From Capsicum annuum (taxonomy: Eukaryota; Streptophyta; Magnoliopsida; Solanales; Solanaceae), in the NCBI RefSeq assembly GCF_002878395.1, contig NC_061115.1:210997063-211061062 (forward strand): a DNA stretch of 64,000 nt. Direction: 5' to 3'. Below the pieces are notes generated by a model. That model made no database searches and was not told where the DNA came from. It was given only the letters and a program-made list of their open reading frames with translations. Positions 36,193 through 47,806 of this stretch are shown here, one piece after another. Position numbers and translations under genes: made by a program. Each line of letters opens with the position of its first letter. The first letter of the stretch is position 1.

Positions 36193-36420
36193 GATATGAT
36201 GACACAAGCCCAAATACATTAATCTTTGAAGGTTTATTGGGGTCTTTATCTTCCGGTTCCGGTATACACATATTCATGGCCTTAGTTGATCTCATTGCTC
36301 TTGATTTCTTTCACAACAAATTCTTGAGTGGTCAGCCATTCTTGAAAAAAGTTATCTTTTATTGCTCTTCTTCTTGGCTCTACTTCGATGTCAATCCTTG
36401 CTCTTTGGGCTTTAAAATAG
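36193..36420 (+). pseudogene. ZIP terminal exon, copy B
   Basis: Acceptor AAAAACAG at 36185-36192. [17 protein letters not shown], then [18 protein letters not shown]. An extra T after CTTGAAAAAAG shifts the frame before the last membrane segment. This lesion differs from the one in copy A, so the two were broken independently. Upstream exons are missing. Confidence 0.8.
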
Positions 36421-38233
36421 CACATTAATAAACTTTTGTATCCTTTGATACTTGGAAATAGAAAGTTCTTGTCGTTGGTTTTCTCCTTGCATTTTTTATA
36501 GACAAACATAGATCTCAACAACATATCAAAGTGTAATCATACGAGTGAGGTCTAGAGAGAACTGACTTAAAATAAAACATTTTTGAACAGTTTGAAAAAA
36601 AGAAAATACTTAAATTAAACATAACAACAGTAAAATATTGTGTTCCGAAATAATTGTTATCTGCACATTAACTAATACATTAATCCACACAAATAAAAAG
36701 AAAGTTTTGTTGGTAGTCCATCATCTCAGAGTTAAGAGGTGCCATCTACATTGTTGGAATATTGTGGTAAGGGCTACCATCCACATTTACAGCTACTTGA
36801 AATTTGCTATATATTCAAATAGAAACGAACAACCTAAATTCAATAAAAGTGAAAAGGACTGGCTTATAGCATGTTTGGCTAAACTTTACAATTGATTTAT
36901 TTTAATAAATATTTTTTGGTCCAGAATAATTTTGGACACATATGACAAGTTAAACTTGGTAATCCACCATCTTAGAGCTAACTATATCTACATGATTGAA
37001 ATATGGTACTAGTAAAGGGTACCATCCACATTTTTAGCTATACTCTGAACTTGCTACATAATTTAAATTAAACGCGTGTAGGCTAAATTCGACAAAAAAA
37101 AGTAAAAAAAAGGCATACCTATTTGGTCAAACTTTTGCGATCTCCTTATTTTAATAAATATTTTCGTTTATTAGGCATGCTTTATGAAAAAGTACTATAC
37201 ACTAAACAAATCGACATAAATGATTCAAACTGAAAAAGTAAAGTCCTCATGAGCTTTCCACTTAGTGAAACTTACCTTTAAAATTATTGGCTTCACAACT
37301 ATTCATCCGTGGCAATCATATATATGTTTGATTCGAATAGGATATATGATAAAAAAAATTTCATATTCCACAAAGATGAAGCTATTGGGGGGGAGGACTA
37401 TGGTACGCTATGAATTTCATTCAGTATAGGAGAAAGCTAAATAAAAATTTGTTAAACTTAATAAGAAAACAAATCTAAGCATTCTTTCAATTTATTGGAT
37501 CGGGTCTTTGCTTGGGCCCCTCCATCAATCTAAAGTTATGGACCGTGTTTTGAGATCTCATTATTAATAAAATAGTCCGGACTGGAACGAAAAATTTAAT
37601 TAAAAAAAATAAAAAATCTAAGCATAGTCGTCTATAGTTGCATATAATATACCCTACATAAATCTATTCATATTGCTCAACGTTTACTCAAAATTGATTT
37701 CCTAAGCTCCACTTAACTTACAGGAAACCTAATATGTTAAACTACATATATAGTATTTTCATTTGATTTTCATCCGTTGTTTGGTGTATGTTTCGAGACC
37801 TGATTAACTCGATTTTTTCTGATTCACTTATAAATTTAATATTTAAAAAGTAATACAATGAAATTAATCAAGTTACATAACCAAGATATATGTTTCCATT
37901 AATCCCTTGATTTTTGCCTTGAATTAAGAGATTTTATGACCAAAAGTATCATGAGTTACCGAAATACCTGCGCATGTTATGATACATGAACTTGCATGAC
38001 ACAATAATGTACCTAGAGGCTTTTAAAGCGCTAGAAAGTGTAATTTCGAAAATTAATGTTTGAGGGAGTTATTAGCTCCTATACTGATGGATTTTCTATT
38101 ATTTAGATATATAATTAATCATTAGTGTAAGCTAATTTATTATAACCAATTAATTATTATTTATTATAAATTCTATTAAATAAAATTACTTGTAACTACA
38201 AATAATCTTCTTAGGACGTAATGTATCAATCAA
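36421..38233. other. Intergenic DNA, copy B, with Helitron empty site
   Basis: Non-coding and AT-rich. GCTATA|TATTCAAAT at 36806-36820 is the uninterrupted site of the copy A Helitron (junction 36811/36812). No gene is seen. Confidence 0.6.
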
Positions 38234-38309
38234 GTAGTAGTAGTAGTACTAGTAGTAGAAAAGTGACTATAGTAGTAGTTGTACTAGTTGTAAAAAAGTG
38301 ACTAGAAAA

Positions 38310-38480
38310 ATTCAAAATATGGCTCAAATTTGGAAAGACATTAACTTAATTTCTAATATGACGGTCTAGAATTTGGAAAGTCATTAAATTAATTTCTAAT
38401 ATAACTAGCCAGAATTTGACTGGCCAGAAGAATTTAAAATATGATTGATCAAAATTTGGGAAGTAATTAAATTAATTTCT
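38310..38480. repeat. Tandem repeats upstream of B3, copy B
   Basis: Same imperfect 60-bp units as in copy A. Confidence 0.7.
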
Positions 38481-38588
38481 AAATGTTTCTTTAAATTGGT
38501 GTACAAATTTACACTAAGAAAGAATTTGATCATAATTATGTAATCTTATAGTGTCACACTCTTTCCAAATTTAATACAAAAACATCCC

Positions 38589-38595
38589 TATAAAT
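38589..38595 (+). promoter_or_regulatory. TATA box of B3 pseudogene, copy B
   Basis: CCCTATAAATTTC as in A and C, although the gene is dead. Confidence 0.5.
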
Positions 38596-38677
38596 TTCTA
38601 TTCATCTTTGCTCAACATTGTGAAAATTCATCAAACACTTTTTCTCAATTATTATTATTATTAGAAAAAAGGCTTTC

Positions 38678-39084
38678 TTGGACAATTTCATCCCATTAAA
38701 AACAGAAGAAGAAGTACGGATGAATGTAGAAAATCCCTGGACTATTACCAAAATAATCACGGACTTTGAGAAGTCCGTGAAGATATTGGTATTGTCACTC
38801 GAGGATATGAAAAACCATATTTTTAAGCATTGGATGAAAGGTATGGTCACACTGATAAAGAAAGGAAATAAGCAGGAAGTAGAACTAGAGGATGTCACAG
38901 ATGTGGCAAATACTAAAAATCATCGAGCTTCCATTCAGATGATGGAGCCTTGCAACACTACGCAATTGCCTGTGAGAATTTATTTGCAAATCATGAATTG
39001 AGGGTTGGTGACGAAATTGGACTGTATTGGGATACCGGATCTAACAATTTAAAGTTCAAGATATTTAAAAAGGGACCTTTTTAA
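38678..39084 (+). pseudogene. B3-domain gene, broken, copy B
   Basis: Same gene as 14968-15414 and 59579-60043. The ATG is TTG here, and a one-base loss (GCAACAC versus CAAACAC, near 38953) shifts the frame, giving a stop at 39001. The rest of the domain (GDEIG, YWDT, KFKIF) is still readable in the other frame to 39084. Two independent lesions make it a clear pseudogene. Confidence 0.8.
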
Positions 39085-39464
39085 AAAAATCATAGAATAG
39101 TATTTGTAAGGATATTGAAAGATTGTTATAATTATATTTGAAATAAGTGCTATTAAGCCATAATATTAAACTTATCATTCTGTTTCTATTGCTTAGAGTA
39201 TCATGTTATCCCATTGTTTTATATTATGTGTTTTAATCTAACAACACTTGATGTTTAAAAAGATAATAAATTCATTTGATCGTGTGGTAAAGATGTGTAT
39301 AATAAATCTAAATATCGCTAAATCAATATATCAAATAAGTTATTAGAATTAAAAAGCTATGCAAAAGATGTTTGTAGTGAAACAGTTGAAAGATGAAAGT
39401 ATGCAAGAACTATACTTGATGAAATCTTATGATGTATTTGTATTAATTTCAAATGGTAAGATGG

Positions 39465-39552
39465 TTAAAACATTGTTATATTTTTATTTAAAAAGATGCC
39501 GATTGTTATGAACATTGTTATATTTTTATTTATAAAGATGCCGATTGTTATC
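39465..39552. repeat. 42-bp tandem duplication, copy B
   Basis: AACATTGTTATATTTTTATT through GCCGATTGTTAT occurs twice with one change. A and C have one copy. Confidence 0.85.
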
Positions 39553-39887
39553 ATCTACGATCAGTTTATAATATAAATTTACAATATTCCTCTTCACAAG
39601 GAAATATCATATTAGACTCACTAGTAAGTTGTTTGATGATTAATATAAGGCTTTTGAATTGGACATTTGTTGTTTATTCTTATAAAAAATATAGAAAATC
39701 ATAATTATCTAAAACATATAAAAGAAACACAAAAAAGATTAGAAAAAATTAGGCAAGACTAGACAAAAATATAAAAAGCGTTTGTGTGTATTTTGATTAT
39801 ATAATCGAACCACTACATTATAAAATTTATTATATGTAATATGTGTATAATTTGTACCAACAAAATGTTCACTATCATCATTTTGAC

Positions 39888-40387
39888 TTTGAGTCAATTA
39901 TAAAAAGTTACAAGATCAGATTCGCGAAATCTAGATGATTTGTCATGATTTCAAATATTTTTGAATTTTCTCTAGAGGACTCATATTCCTCTAATATACA
40001 TCATTTGAGAAAAGCTAGAAGTTTTCTATTACCTAAAACATATTCTATTACAGAATTCAGTCAAATGATAGTAAGGGATGCAAAATCTTTGGCTAATTTT
40101 ATGGTACGAAGATTAATATCGACGCTAAAATTTTCATCAAAAGATTATGATTGAACTAGGGATGCAACTTAAAGTTTATTGATCCTTAGCTATATTTTAA
40201 CAAGGGAAGTGTCTAGCCAAACACATAACTAACATATAGAAGGAATACAAATATTTATCGTCAAATCCTAAGTCGTAATAGATCATCGTGATTTTGAAAT
40301 AAACTTGACTTGTCACAACTCTAATAGACTGATAGAATTATAACCACATATTTTATAGTTCTCCAGAATATGCTACAAAACTCTTGA
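39888..40387. other. 500-bp block present only in copy B
   Basis: Inserted between CATCATTTTGAC and CGTGCGCAGTAAC, which are nearly adjacent in copy A (16160-16180). It holds a 69-codon frame (39945-40154; SLEDSYSSNIHHLRKARSFL) of unknown origin. There are no clear ends or target duplication; it could equally be a deletion in A. Confidence 0.5.
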
Positions 40388-40656
40388 AACGTGCGCAGTA
40401 ACTGAAATTGTAACTGAAAGACATTACTAGAAAGGAAGCCAAAGGATATACAAAAATTGAAATATTTGAAAACTTTTTCAATACAAAGATTTATACAACA
40501 TGAGATAATAATACAATTTAATAAAAGAACTTGCTAACAATAGCTAAACTAAAAACTAACTAGTCGTTGTACAACAACAATTACCACGACTCAATCCCAA
40601 ATAAATTGGGTTCGACTATAGATATCCTAATCTTTTTCTTACTCTTTTATAAGATC

Positions 40657-40993
40657 TCATCTCATATGTGATGACATCATATATTGAATAAGTCCATGAT
40701 ATTCATTCAAAGAGAAAAAAGTGCTCCAGAACCTTCTTTCTTGTCGTGAATTATTAGTTGAAAATAAGGAAGAGGAATCACCATAACAAGTTCTTCCTCC
40801 ATTATCACCACCACCTATGAAGCCATCGTAGTTGGTGGTCGCCGCCTGAACGCCGACATACCCCTTATGCATTACGGGGTAGGGATGCATGTGTGTATCT
40901 TCATAAGTTGTAAGAACGATTGAAATATGTTGAATTGACCTTTCCACTCTCTTCTTCACACTACATGATATTGTTGTGCAATGATAGTAGTTC
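40657..40993 (-). pseudogene. WRKY last-exon remnant, copy B
   Basis: NYYHCTTISCSVKKRVERS, then VLTTYEDTHMHPYP: C-X4-C and H-X-H all present. Preceded by the same acceptor. The exon is open past the end of the A version. The WRKYGQK exon is not found, so it is a pseudogene by context. Confidence 0.8.
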
Positions 40994-41844
40994 CTGCATG
41001 CACAAGACATTTTATGCATATATCTCACACTTGCATTATAAGACTAGCTGCTGACGAAAGGAAAAAGGAGATATTCATAAGCGAGATGCTTTGAGCATCG
41101 AACAATCCTTTTATACACTGTCAGTTTCACGAGACAAGGAATTTGAAAAACATTGACTCTTTGCATGTATCAGAAAGTGTCCAAAGAATTTATAATTTTA
41201 AACATGTCATCATATTCTTATAACTATATATAAGGTCATGTTATTATTAAAGAAAAAAAAATTAAAGGAAAAGAATGTGAATTTTTTTTAATAAAACTAG
41301 AAAGGAAAGAAAGTAATATAAATGTGAGAGATATAGAGAGTAGCAAGTTCTTTGTAGAACTTTATACTATCTACATTGTTGTTATAAAAAAAATATTATA
41401 TCATCAGAATATTTTTATCTGTTGTAGAAGCTGGTAAACTTATATACTTATGTATTTGACCCTTCCAAAAAAATATTAACACATGTAAGACATAAGGATT
41501 GTTTTAAAAACATTAATATTATTGATGTAGCTATAAAAACTTCTCATTCAACATAAAATTATTAGATTCATAAATTTTGAAAGGATCTTCTTTTAAAAAA
41601 AATGGATGGGGGTGGGGAAACAAAATATGGGGCAACTTAAACAAAACAAGGAATCGAGTGCGGAAAAAATTTCATAGCTAAACAGCAAAAATGTCATACT
41701 AATCTCAACAGTCATCTGTTCTATAGAAAATCCAGTTAGCTAGAAGTTATTTAGTGACAAAATTAGCTAAGGATTACCTATAATATTTATCATAGCTAAT
41801 TTCATGTTTTATAATAATCGACCAGACAAAAAGAAATATACAAT

Positions 41845-41940
41845 TTATCCATAAAGAAGCAAAATTTTAGCTTGTTGATTGTCATCCGCACGTAATTCAG
41901 TTGATGAAGAAGAAATCAATGATAAATTTGGAGGCACTGG
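41845..41940 (-). pseudogene. WRKY exon 1, 3' piece, copy B
   Basis: TPVPPNLSLISSSSTELRAD followed by DNQQAKILLLYG and a stop. It abuts the TRIM at 41941. Confidence 0.6.
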
Positions 41941-43308
41941 TGTTGGATTCGGAATCGAGATGGAGTCATGTGGAAGCTTAAAGTTTGCAAACCAAACCAT
42001 TGATAATTCAGATGACACACTATAAAATACTAAAGAAAATATAATATTATTAAATGGTTTGGCCATTGGCCTACATATGAATACCTAATATCGAAAAGTC
42101 ACTGAACCTATTGGGAGAAATCTCTCCCTAAACAATACTTTTTAATGACTACATTGTGCATACTATTGTGTTAAGGTATGAGAAGAGAGGTCTTCTATTT
42201 ATAGAGTTCCAAAATCTTTCCTCCAAGAAATAGGTTAGCCAAATATGGAAAAGAATTATATTTTCCTTTCAGAAAAAGTAAAAATAATTATGATATTACT
42301 TTTATTTTTTTCTTTCAAGAAAAAGTAAAACTTAAATTTGTTAAGAAAATCAGGGCAAAACCTAACAAATCTCCCGTTTTGGCTTGATGTTCTTCACTTG
42401 ATCCTCTTTTTTCACATGTATGAACTTCGTTCTTCACATAATCTTCATTACTACTGTTTTTAATGGTTAAAACTAAGATTTAAAATATTATGGTTAAAAG
42501 TAGATTAAAAATTAATGTTTTATATTTATTTTTAAAGATGCAGCTACAGGATTGTTGAAATATGCTTAAAATTTCCTCTCCACATGTAACTAAATAAAAT
42601 CGTCATTATCATAAAATTGGCTGCAGCTTGATTGTGAAACCGGTTTGAATATGTCTTTAATCTCGTTTCACGAAACCATTGGACGTTTGAGCCATAGGCT
42701 CTGCTACCACTTGCTAGGTTCAAAATTGGTAGGGGCTCATGCAGAAAATTAAAGTTTGCAAATCAAGAAGATGATAATTCAGATGACAAATAAAAGTATA
42801 ATAAAATGACATATTATTGATATTATTTGGCCAATTGACCTACATATGAAAACTAAAATAAAAGAAAATAAAACTATTGGGAGAAAATCTCTCCCAAATC
42901 AAGACTCATAAACAACTACATTGTGGATGTTATTGCAATATTGTATGAGAAAGGGGTATTTTATTTATAGAGTTTCAAAACTTTTCTATCAAGAAAGGTT
43001 GGCCAAATATGGAACAGAATTATATTTTCTCTTAAGAAAAGGTAAAAAGGGAAGCCCGGTGCACTAAAGCTACCTCTATACACGGTTTTTGGGGAAAGGA
43101 CCCACCATAAGGGTGTATTGTACGCAGTCATACCTTGCATTTCTGTCAGAGGCTATTTTCAAGGCTTGAACCCGTGACTTCTTGGTCACATGGAAGCAAC
43201 TTTACCAGTTACGGAAAAGTAAAAGTAATTATGTTATTACTTTTATTTTTCTTTCAACAAACAGTAAATCTTAAATTCGGTAAGAAAATCAGGATAAAAA
43301 CCCTAACA
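41941..43308 (-). mobile_element. TRIM retrotransposon, copy B
   Basis: Left LTR 41941-42367, right LTR 42712-43308 with a nested SINE. The PBS is the best preserved here apart from one base (minus TGGTAGCAGAGC). Same position as in A and C. Confidence 0.8.
43048..43213 (-). mobile_element. TS-like SINE, copy B
   Basis: Same insertion in the TRIM right LTR as in A. B box GGGTTCAAGCC on the minus strand. Confidence 0.8.
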
Positions 43309-43600
43309 ACTATCATGTGATCAAATATTGATGTATATTGAATTGTAGAAGTAGTAATCATAGGTTGATGAGGGGGTTCATGATGAGATGGCAACATTAG
43401 CAAATCGAAAATGGAACTACTAGTTGTTGTTGTGAAATTATTATCAAAATAGTGTGGATGATCAATAGTAGTTGTACCAAACATAGTTTCTAATAAAAAG
43501 TTTAATGAATAATCTTTTTCAATATCAAAGTTGTTGCTCATCATGCTTGAGTTATTCATGACAAATGTACTCGAATCTCCATTTCCATTTTCAATTGAAG
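43309..43600 (-). pseudogene. WRKY exon 1, N-terminal piece, copy B
   Basis: STFVMNNSSMMSNNFDIEKD, then NFLLETMFGTTTIDHPHYFD and LLMLPSHHEPPHQPMITTST. The ATG of copy A is ATT here, and extra sequence near 43605 shifts the start. It ends at the TRIM. Confidence 0.55.
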
Positions 43601-43825
43601 AGTACTCTGATGTAATTTATTTTCTTTCTCAATGGACTTGATGAAGTACTAGTAGATTTTAGAGAGAGAGATGGCAGGGGCAGAGCTACAACCATCGAAG
43701 GTTGGTCAGATGAACACCCTTCGTCAGAATTTTTTTTGGATATATACGCTAAATATAGATATTTATGTTTATATACATATTGTTGAACAATCTTGACAAG
43801 TTAGAGAAGCGCAGCCAAGCAGTCA

Positions 43826-44971
43826 TGTAATACCCATGTTAGTCTTAGCTCAGTTCAGCCCATAGTGTATGTACAAGAGGCTTAGAACCTGAAAATTTAG
43901 CTAAGTGTTGGGGACTTAGTTTTATTTTTGGCCTCTTATGATGATTTTTAAAGTGAACTTCACGACCTCGAGATATTTTTGGCCTCTTAACTTTGATGAT
44001 TTTTAAAGTAAACTTCACGACCCCGAGATAATGATTTCTAAGTTAATTCATGTTTAGGGGTATAAGTAGCATGTCTTGGGGAAGTTTTAGATTTTTCAGA
44101 TGAGGTTTAGGTCGTGTTTGGATTTTGAAAACAGCAAGTCATCGCGATAGCATCGCGACACAGCCATTATAGCGATGGATGGCTCATCGCCTCATGGTAC
44201 CTCCCTAATCCGCATTTTAGTTGCGAATTTAAATCCTAAAAGGGCATTTTGGACATTTTCACCTCCCCAATCTGTGAAAACACATGATTTATCATCAGTT
44301 AAGGCATTATATGCCCGATTTTCTCAATTCCTCTTTAAAATAAACCCTATAAATCACCCAAATTCATTAAGTTCAATCATCATTCCTTCAAAAAACTCAA
44401 GAATTCAAGCTTCACTACCCAAGAACGATCAAGAAAGTTAATTCTCATTTATGATTAAAGCCTTAAGGTATATTAGATGTTCATCAATGAGCCCTTTCAA
44501 CCCATGAAGTCCAAGAACCTATTTTTATGTTTTTAATCATGAATTTACATGCTTATAATGAGTTATTTTCATGAAGCTCTTATGACTTTCAATTATTAAT
44601 GATGTTTACAAGTGATTGTAGTTGGAAAGTAGCCCTTACATGTTTGAAGCATGAAATTCCATGTTAAATCCCCAATGTATGGCTTTAGTGTTGTGACTAT
44701 GTTATTACCACATTTTTCAATCATTCCCATGTCTAAGTTCATGAATTTCAAGTGTTTGATCAAATGCCTAAATGGTTAGATTTTGCACAATGACTACTTA
44801 TTATTCTTTGAAGCTTTAGTATATTTCTACTATTAATGTTATCGAGCCCTGGGGGTAATACCCAAAACTTAGGTGTTTACTTAGTTTTAGTATTTTCAGA
44901 ATGATTTCGGATATATTAGAGCATTATCAGTTCAGTCAGCTATCACATCAGTAAGCTTAGTTTAGTCTACT
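43826..44971 (+). mobile_element. Del/Tekay-like LTR, 5' half, copy B
   Basis: It begins TGTAATACCCATG as in A (19571) and is interrupted at 44972 by another LTR. A 50-bp segment (GATTTTTAAAGTGAACTTCA and neighbours) is tandemly duplicated at 43926-44032. Confidence 0.8.
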
Positions 44972-46295
44972 TGTAATACCCCGAGAATCTTAACCGATAG
45001 TAGAACCATTCTTTAATCTCATTAGAAGTAAATTTTAGTGATTTGTTAGTTTTATGATAATGTTCGATGTCTATTAAGTCCTCAAATATGTCCTAGCTAT
45101 TAGACGAATCAAAACATCCCTTACCGATTGGATTCTTGAGAAGGATTTTTGTATAGTCAACTTCAAATGAGCATATATTTTGTTATTCTATAAATTTTTG
45201 AGCTTGAACCGTCAACAGATAGATAATTGAATTAATTTTCCAATGATACCAATTTTGCCAAAATCCGGTATTGGGGTAAAAAAGTTATAACCGTTTTACA
45301 GTGAGCTATCTGGACTGCCAAAGTGCGATGGGAAGGCCGATGGACCATCGTTCCTGCGATGGACCACCGCCCAAAACATCGTAAATGAGGAATTAAGCCT
45401 GTTTTCTAGCCAAAAAGTGATGGGTTGAAGGGACAGTCCGTCCTCAGGGCGACGGTTCGTCGCCCAAACTGTCGGGGACCTCCGTTTAGCGATTTTAAGC
45501 CATTTTTAAAAGGATTTTTGGGTCTTTTTCACCCTTTTTAACACCTAATTAAATCAAATCAAAGCTCATAACTTCATATTCATCCATAACATCAAAATTA
45601 GTGTTCCTTTCAAGATTAACCCTCAAGAACAAGGTTCAAACCCTTCATCAATAAAACTCAAGAATCAAAACATCACCATTCAAGAACCTTCAAGAAAATC
45701 CTCCAATAATATTCTCAAGGCTTCAAAAGTTAGCTTGTTCCATTGAATCACGCCAAATAAGGTATGTGGGCTTTCAACAAGGACAATTCTTTCGTCCTTG
45801 TGCCTAAAACTTGTTTTAGATTACAAATTACTGAATTTTATGTGATTTCCCATGGAATTGAAGTTAGAGTTTATACCCAATTTGTATTGTTTGAAGATTA
45901 TGAGATTTCAAGTGATTGAACGTTGAATTACATGACTATTTTCATATATTTATGCATGTAATGCGATTTTTCAGATTTTTTCTAATTAAGTTTAAGCATG
46001 ATATTGAGATTCTTGATCTTATTATTTTGATGGTATTGAAGTATTTTCATGAAGCATGTTGAGCATGATGTTTTGCTACGAATTTGAATGTTTATACATG
46101 AATTCTAAATGGGGATTCATACACATTATTACTGTTTACAAGATTATGAGGTTTGAGAGATTTTGAAGATAAATTTCATGTCTATTCTCACATTTTCATA
46201 CCTATTGTAGAAATTTTCAGATTTTGAGTTAAATTACTATTGAGTTCATTGACAAGCATGACTATTATGATGTTTTGACATGAGTTTGAAGCATG
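44972..46295 (+). mobile_element. Second gypsy LTR fragment, copy B
   Basis: It starts TGTAATACCCCGAGAATC. Within it are CG-rich palindromic words (CGATGGACCATCG at 45338-45350). No LTR end is reached before RNase H sequence begins near 46296, so it is truncated by a rearrangement. No gene. Confidence 0.7.
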
Positions 46296-46917
46296 GGCTT
46301 TAAGCCCTGATGATACAGATGATTTTGTGGTATATTGTGATGCCTCTAGAGTTGGTTTAGATTGTTTGTTGATGCAGAGAGGTAAGGTCATAGCCTATGC
46401 CTCTAGATAGTTGAAGACTCATGAAAAGAATTACCCAACCCATGATCTGAATTAGCTGTTGTGGTGTTTCCTTTGAAAATTTGGAGACATCATCTATATG
46501 GTGTTCATGTTGATGTGTTTACAGACCACAAAAGCTTGCAATATATGTTTTCTTAGAGGGAGTTGAATCTTCGCCAGAGAAGATGGTTGGAGTTTTTGAA
46601 GGATAATGATATGAGTGTGTTGTGTCATCTGGGAAAGGCCAATATAATAGCAGACACCCTTAGTAGATTGTCTATGGGCAGTGTTGCTCAGGTGGAGAAT
46701 GATAAGAAAGAGTTAGCTCGAGAAGTTTATCGTTTGGCTAGATTGGGTGTCAGGTTAGTTGATTCAGCAGAAGGTAATATGTGAGTTCAGAGTAGTTCCG
46801 AATCTTCCTTAGTTTCGGAAGTGAAGGAGAAGCAAGATATGGATTCTAGTTTAGTCAAACTGAAGGAGTCACTTAAGGACCAAAAGGTAGAGGTTTTCTC
46901 CTAAGGGGGAGATGGTT
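46296..46917 (+). pseudogene. gypsy RNase H fragment
   Basis: FVVYCDASRVGLDCLLMQRG, then [34 protein letters not shown] and LNLRQRRWLEFLKDND, with KANIIADTLSRLSMGSVAQV. This is the RNase H domain and linker of a Del/Tekay-like pol (the first catalytic Asp of YCDAS and the TDHK Asp are present). It contains stops. It is followed abnormally by protease sequence, not integrase. Confidence 0.88.
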
Positions 46918-47215
46918 TTCTCCTTGTTAGATCCTGGAGCTTCTCTTTCTTTTGTAACTCCCTACATAGCTGTTAATTTTCTTGTTAGTACTGAGACTTT
47001 GGCAGAACCTTTCTCAGTGTACACCCCAGTAAGTGTCTCTATTGTATCTAGGCAGGTATACAGGAATTGTCCAGTCACAATATACTAGAAACATACCTCA
47101 GTTTCTCTTTTGGAGTTACAGATGACTGATTTTGATATCATTCTCGGCATGGATTGGCTCCACTCATGCTATGATTTAGTTGTTTATAGAAACAAAGTTG
47201 TTCATTTTTAGTTCC
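46918..47215 (+). pseudogene. gypsy protease fragment, B/C boundary
   Basis: LLDPGASLSFVTPYIAVNFL keeps the active-site box. QMTDFDIILGMDWLHSCYDL ends the domain. Same segment as 28561-28860. It is joined to RNase H on its left near 46917, an order not found in an intact element. Confidence 0.88.
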
Positions 47216-47806
47216 TGAATGAACCAGTCCTTGAATGGAGGGGCAGTACTTTAGCACTTAGCGGTCAGCTTGTTTCCTACCTTAGAGCGAGAAAAATGAT
47301 ATACAAGTGGTGTGTCTACCATATTGTTTGAGTTAAAGACTTTATTTCAGAGATTCCTAATCTCGAGTCAGTTCCAATTGTGAGGGAATTTCCAGATATG
47401 TTTCCCGGAGTTTCTCCCAAAAGGGAAATCGACTTCAAAATAAACCTTTTTCCACATACACAGTCTATTTCTATTTTGCCCTACAAAATGGATCCCGTGG
47501 AGCTTAGAGAGATAAAAGAATAGTTGGAAGATCTCTTAGATAAGGGATTCATCAGTCCAAGTATTTCCCCTAGGGGCACTCCAGTTCTTTTTTGTGTGTA
47601 AGAAAGATGGTTTTATCAGAATGTTCATCGATTATCGTCAATTGAACAAAGTCACTATCAAGAATAAGTATTCGCTCCCCATAATTGATGACTTGTTCGA
47701 TCAACTTCAGGGTGCCAGTTATTTCTCTAAGATAGACCTCAGATCCGACTATTGTTAGCTCAGAGTCAAAGAATGTGACATTCTAAAAATAGATATCATA
47801 ACTTGG
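47216..47806 (+). pseudogene. gypsy RT N-terminal fragment, start of copy C
   Basis: FLNEPVLEWRGSTL, then FPDMFPGVSPKREIDFK and [14 protein letters not shown], with shifts near 47580. It is cut by LTR-X at 47807 at the same codon as the other copies. The YxDD box is absent. Confidence 0.88.

Noticed and set aside
40994..41844. Hidden WRKYGQK exon
   Set aside because: Read on the minus strand in all three copies; no WRKYGQK-like codons found, though strong decay cannot be excluded.
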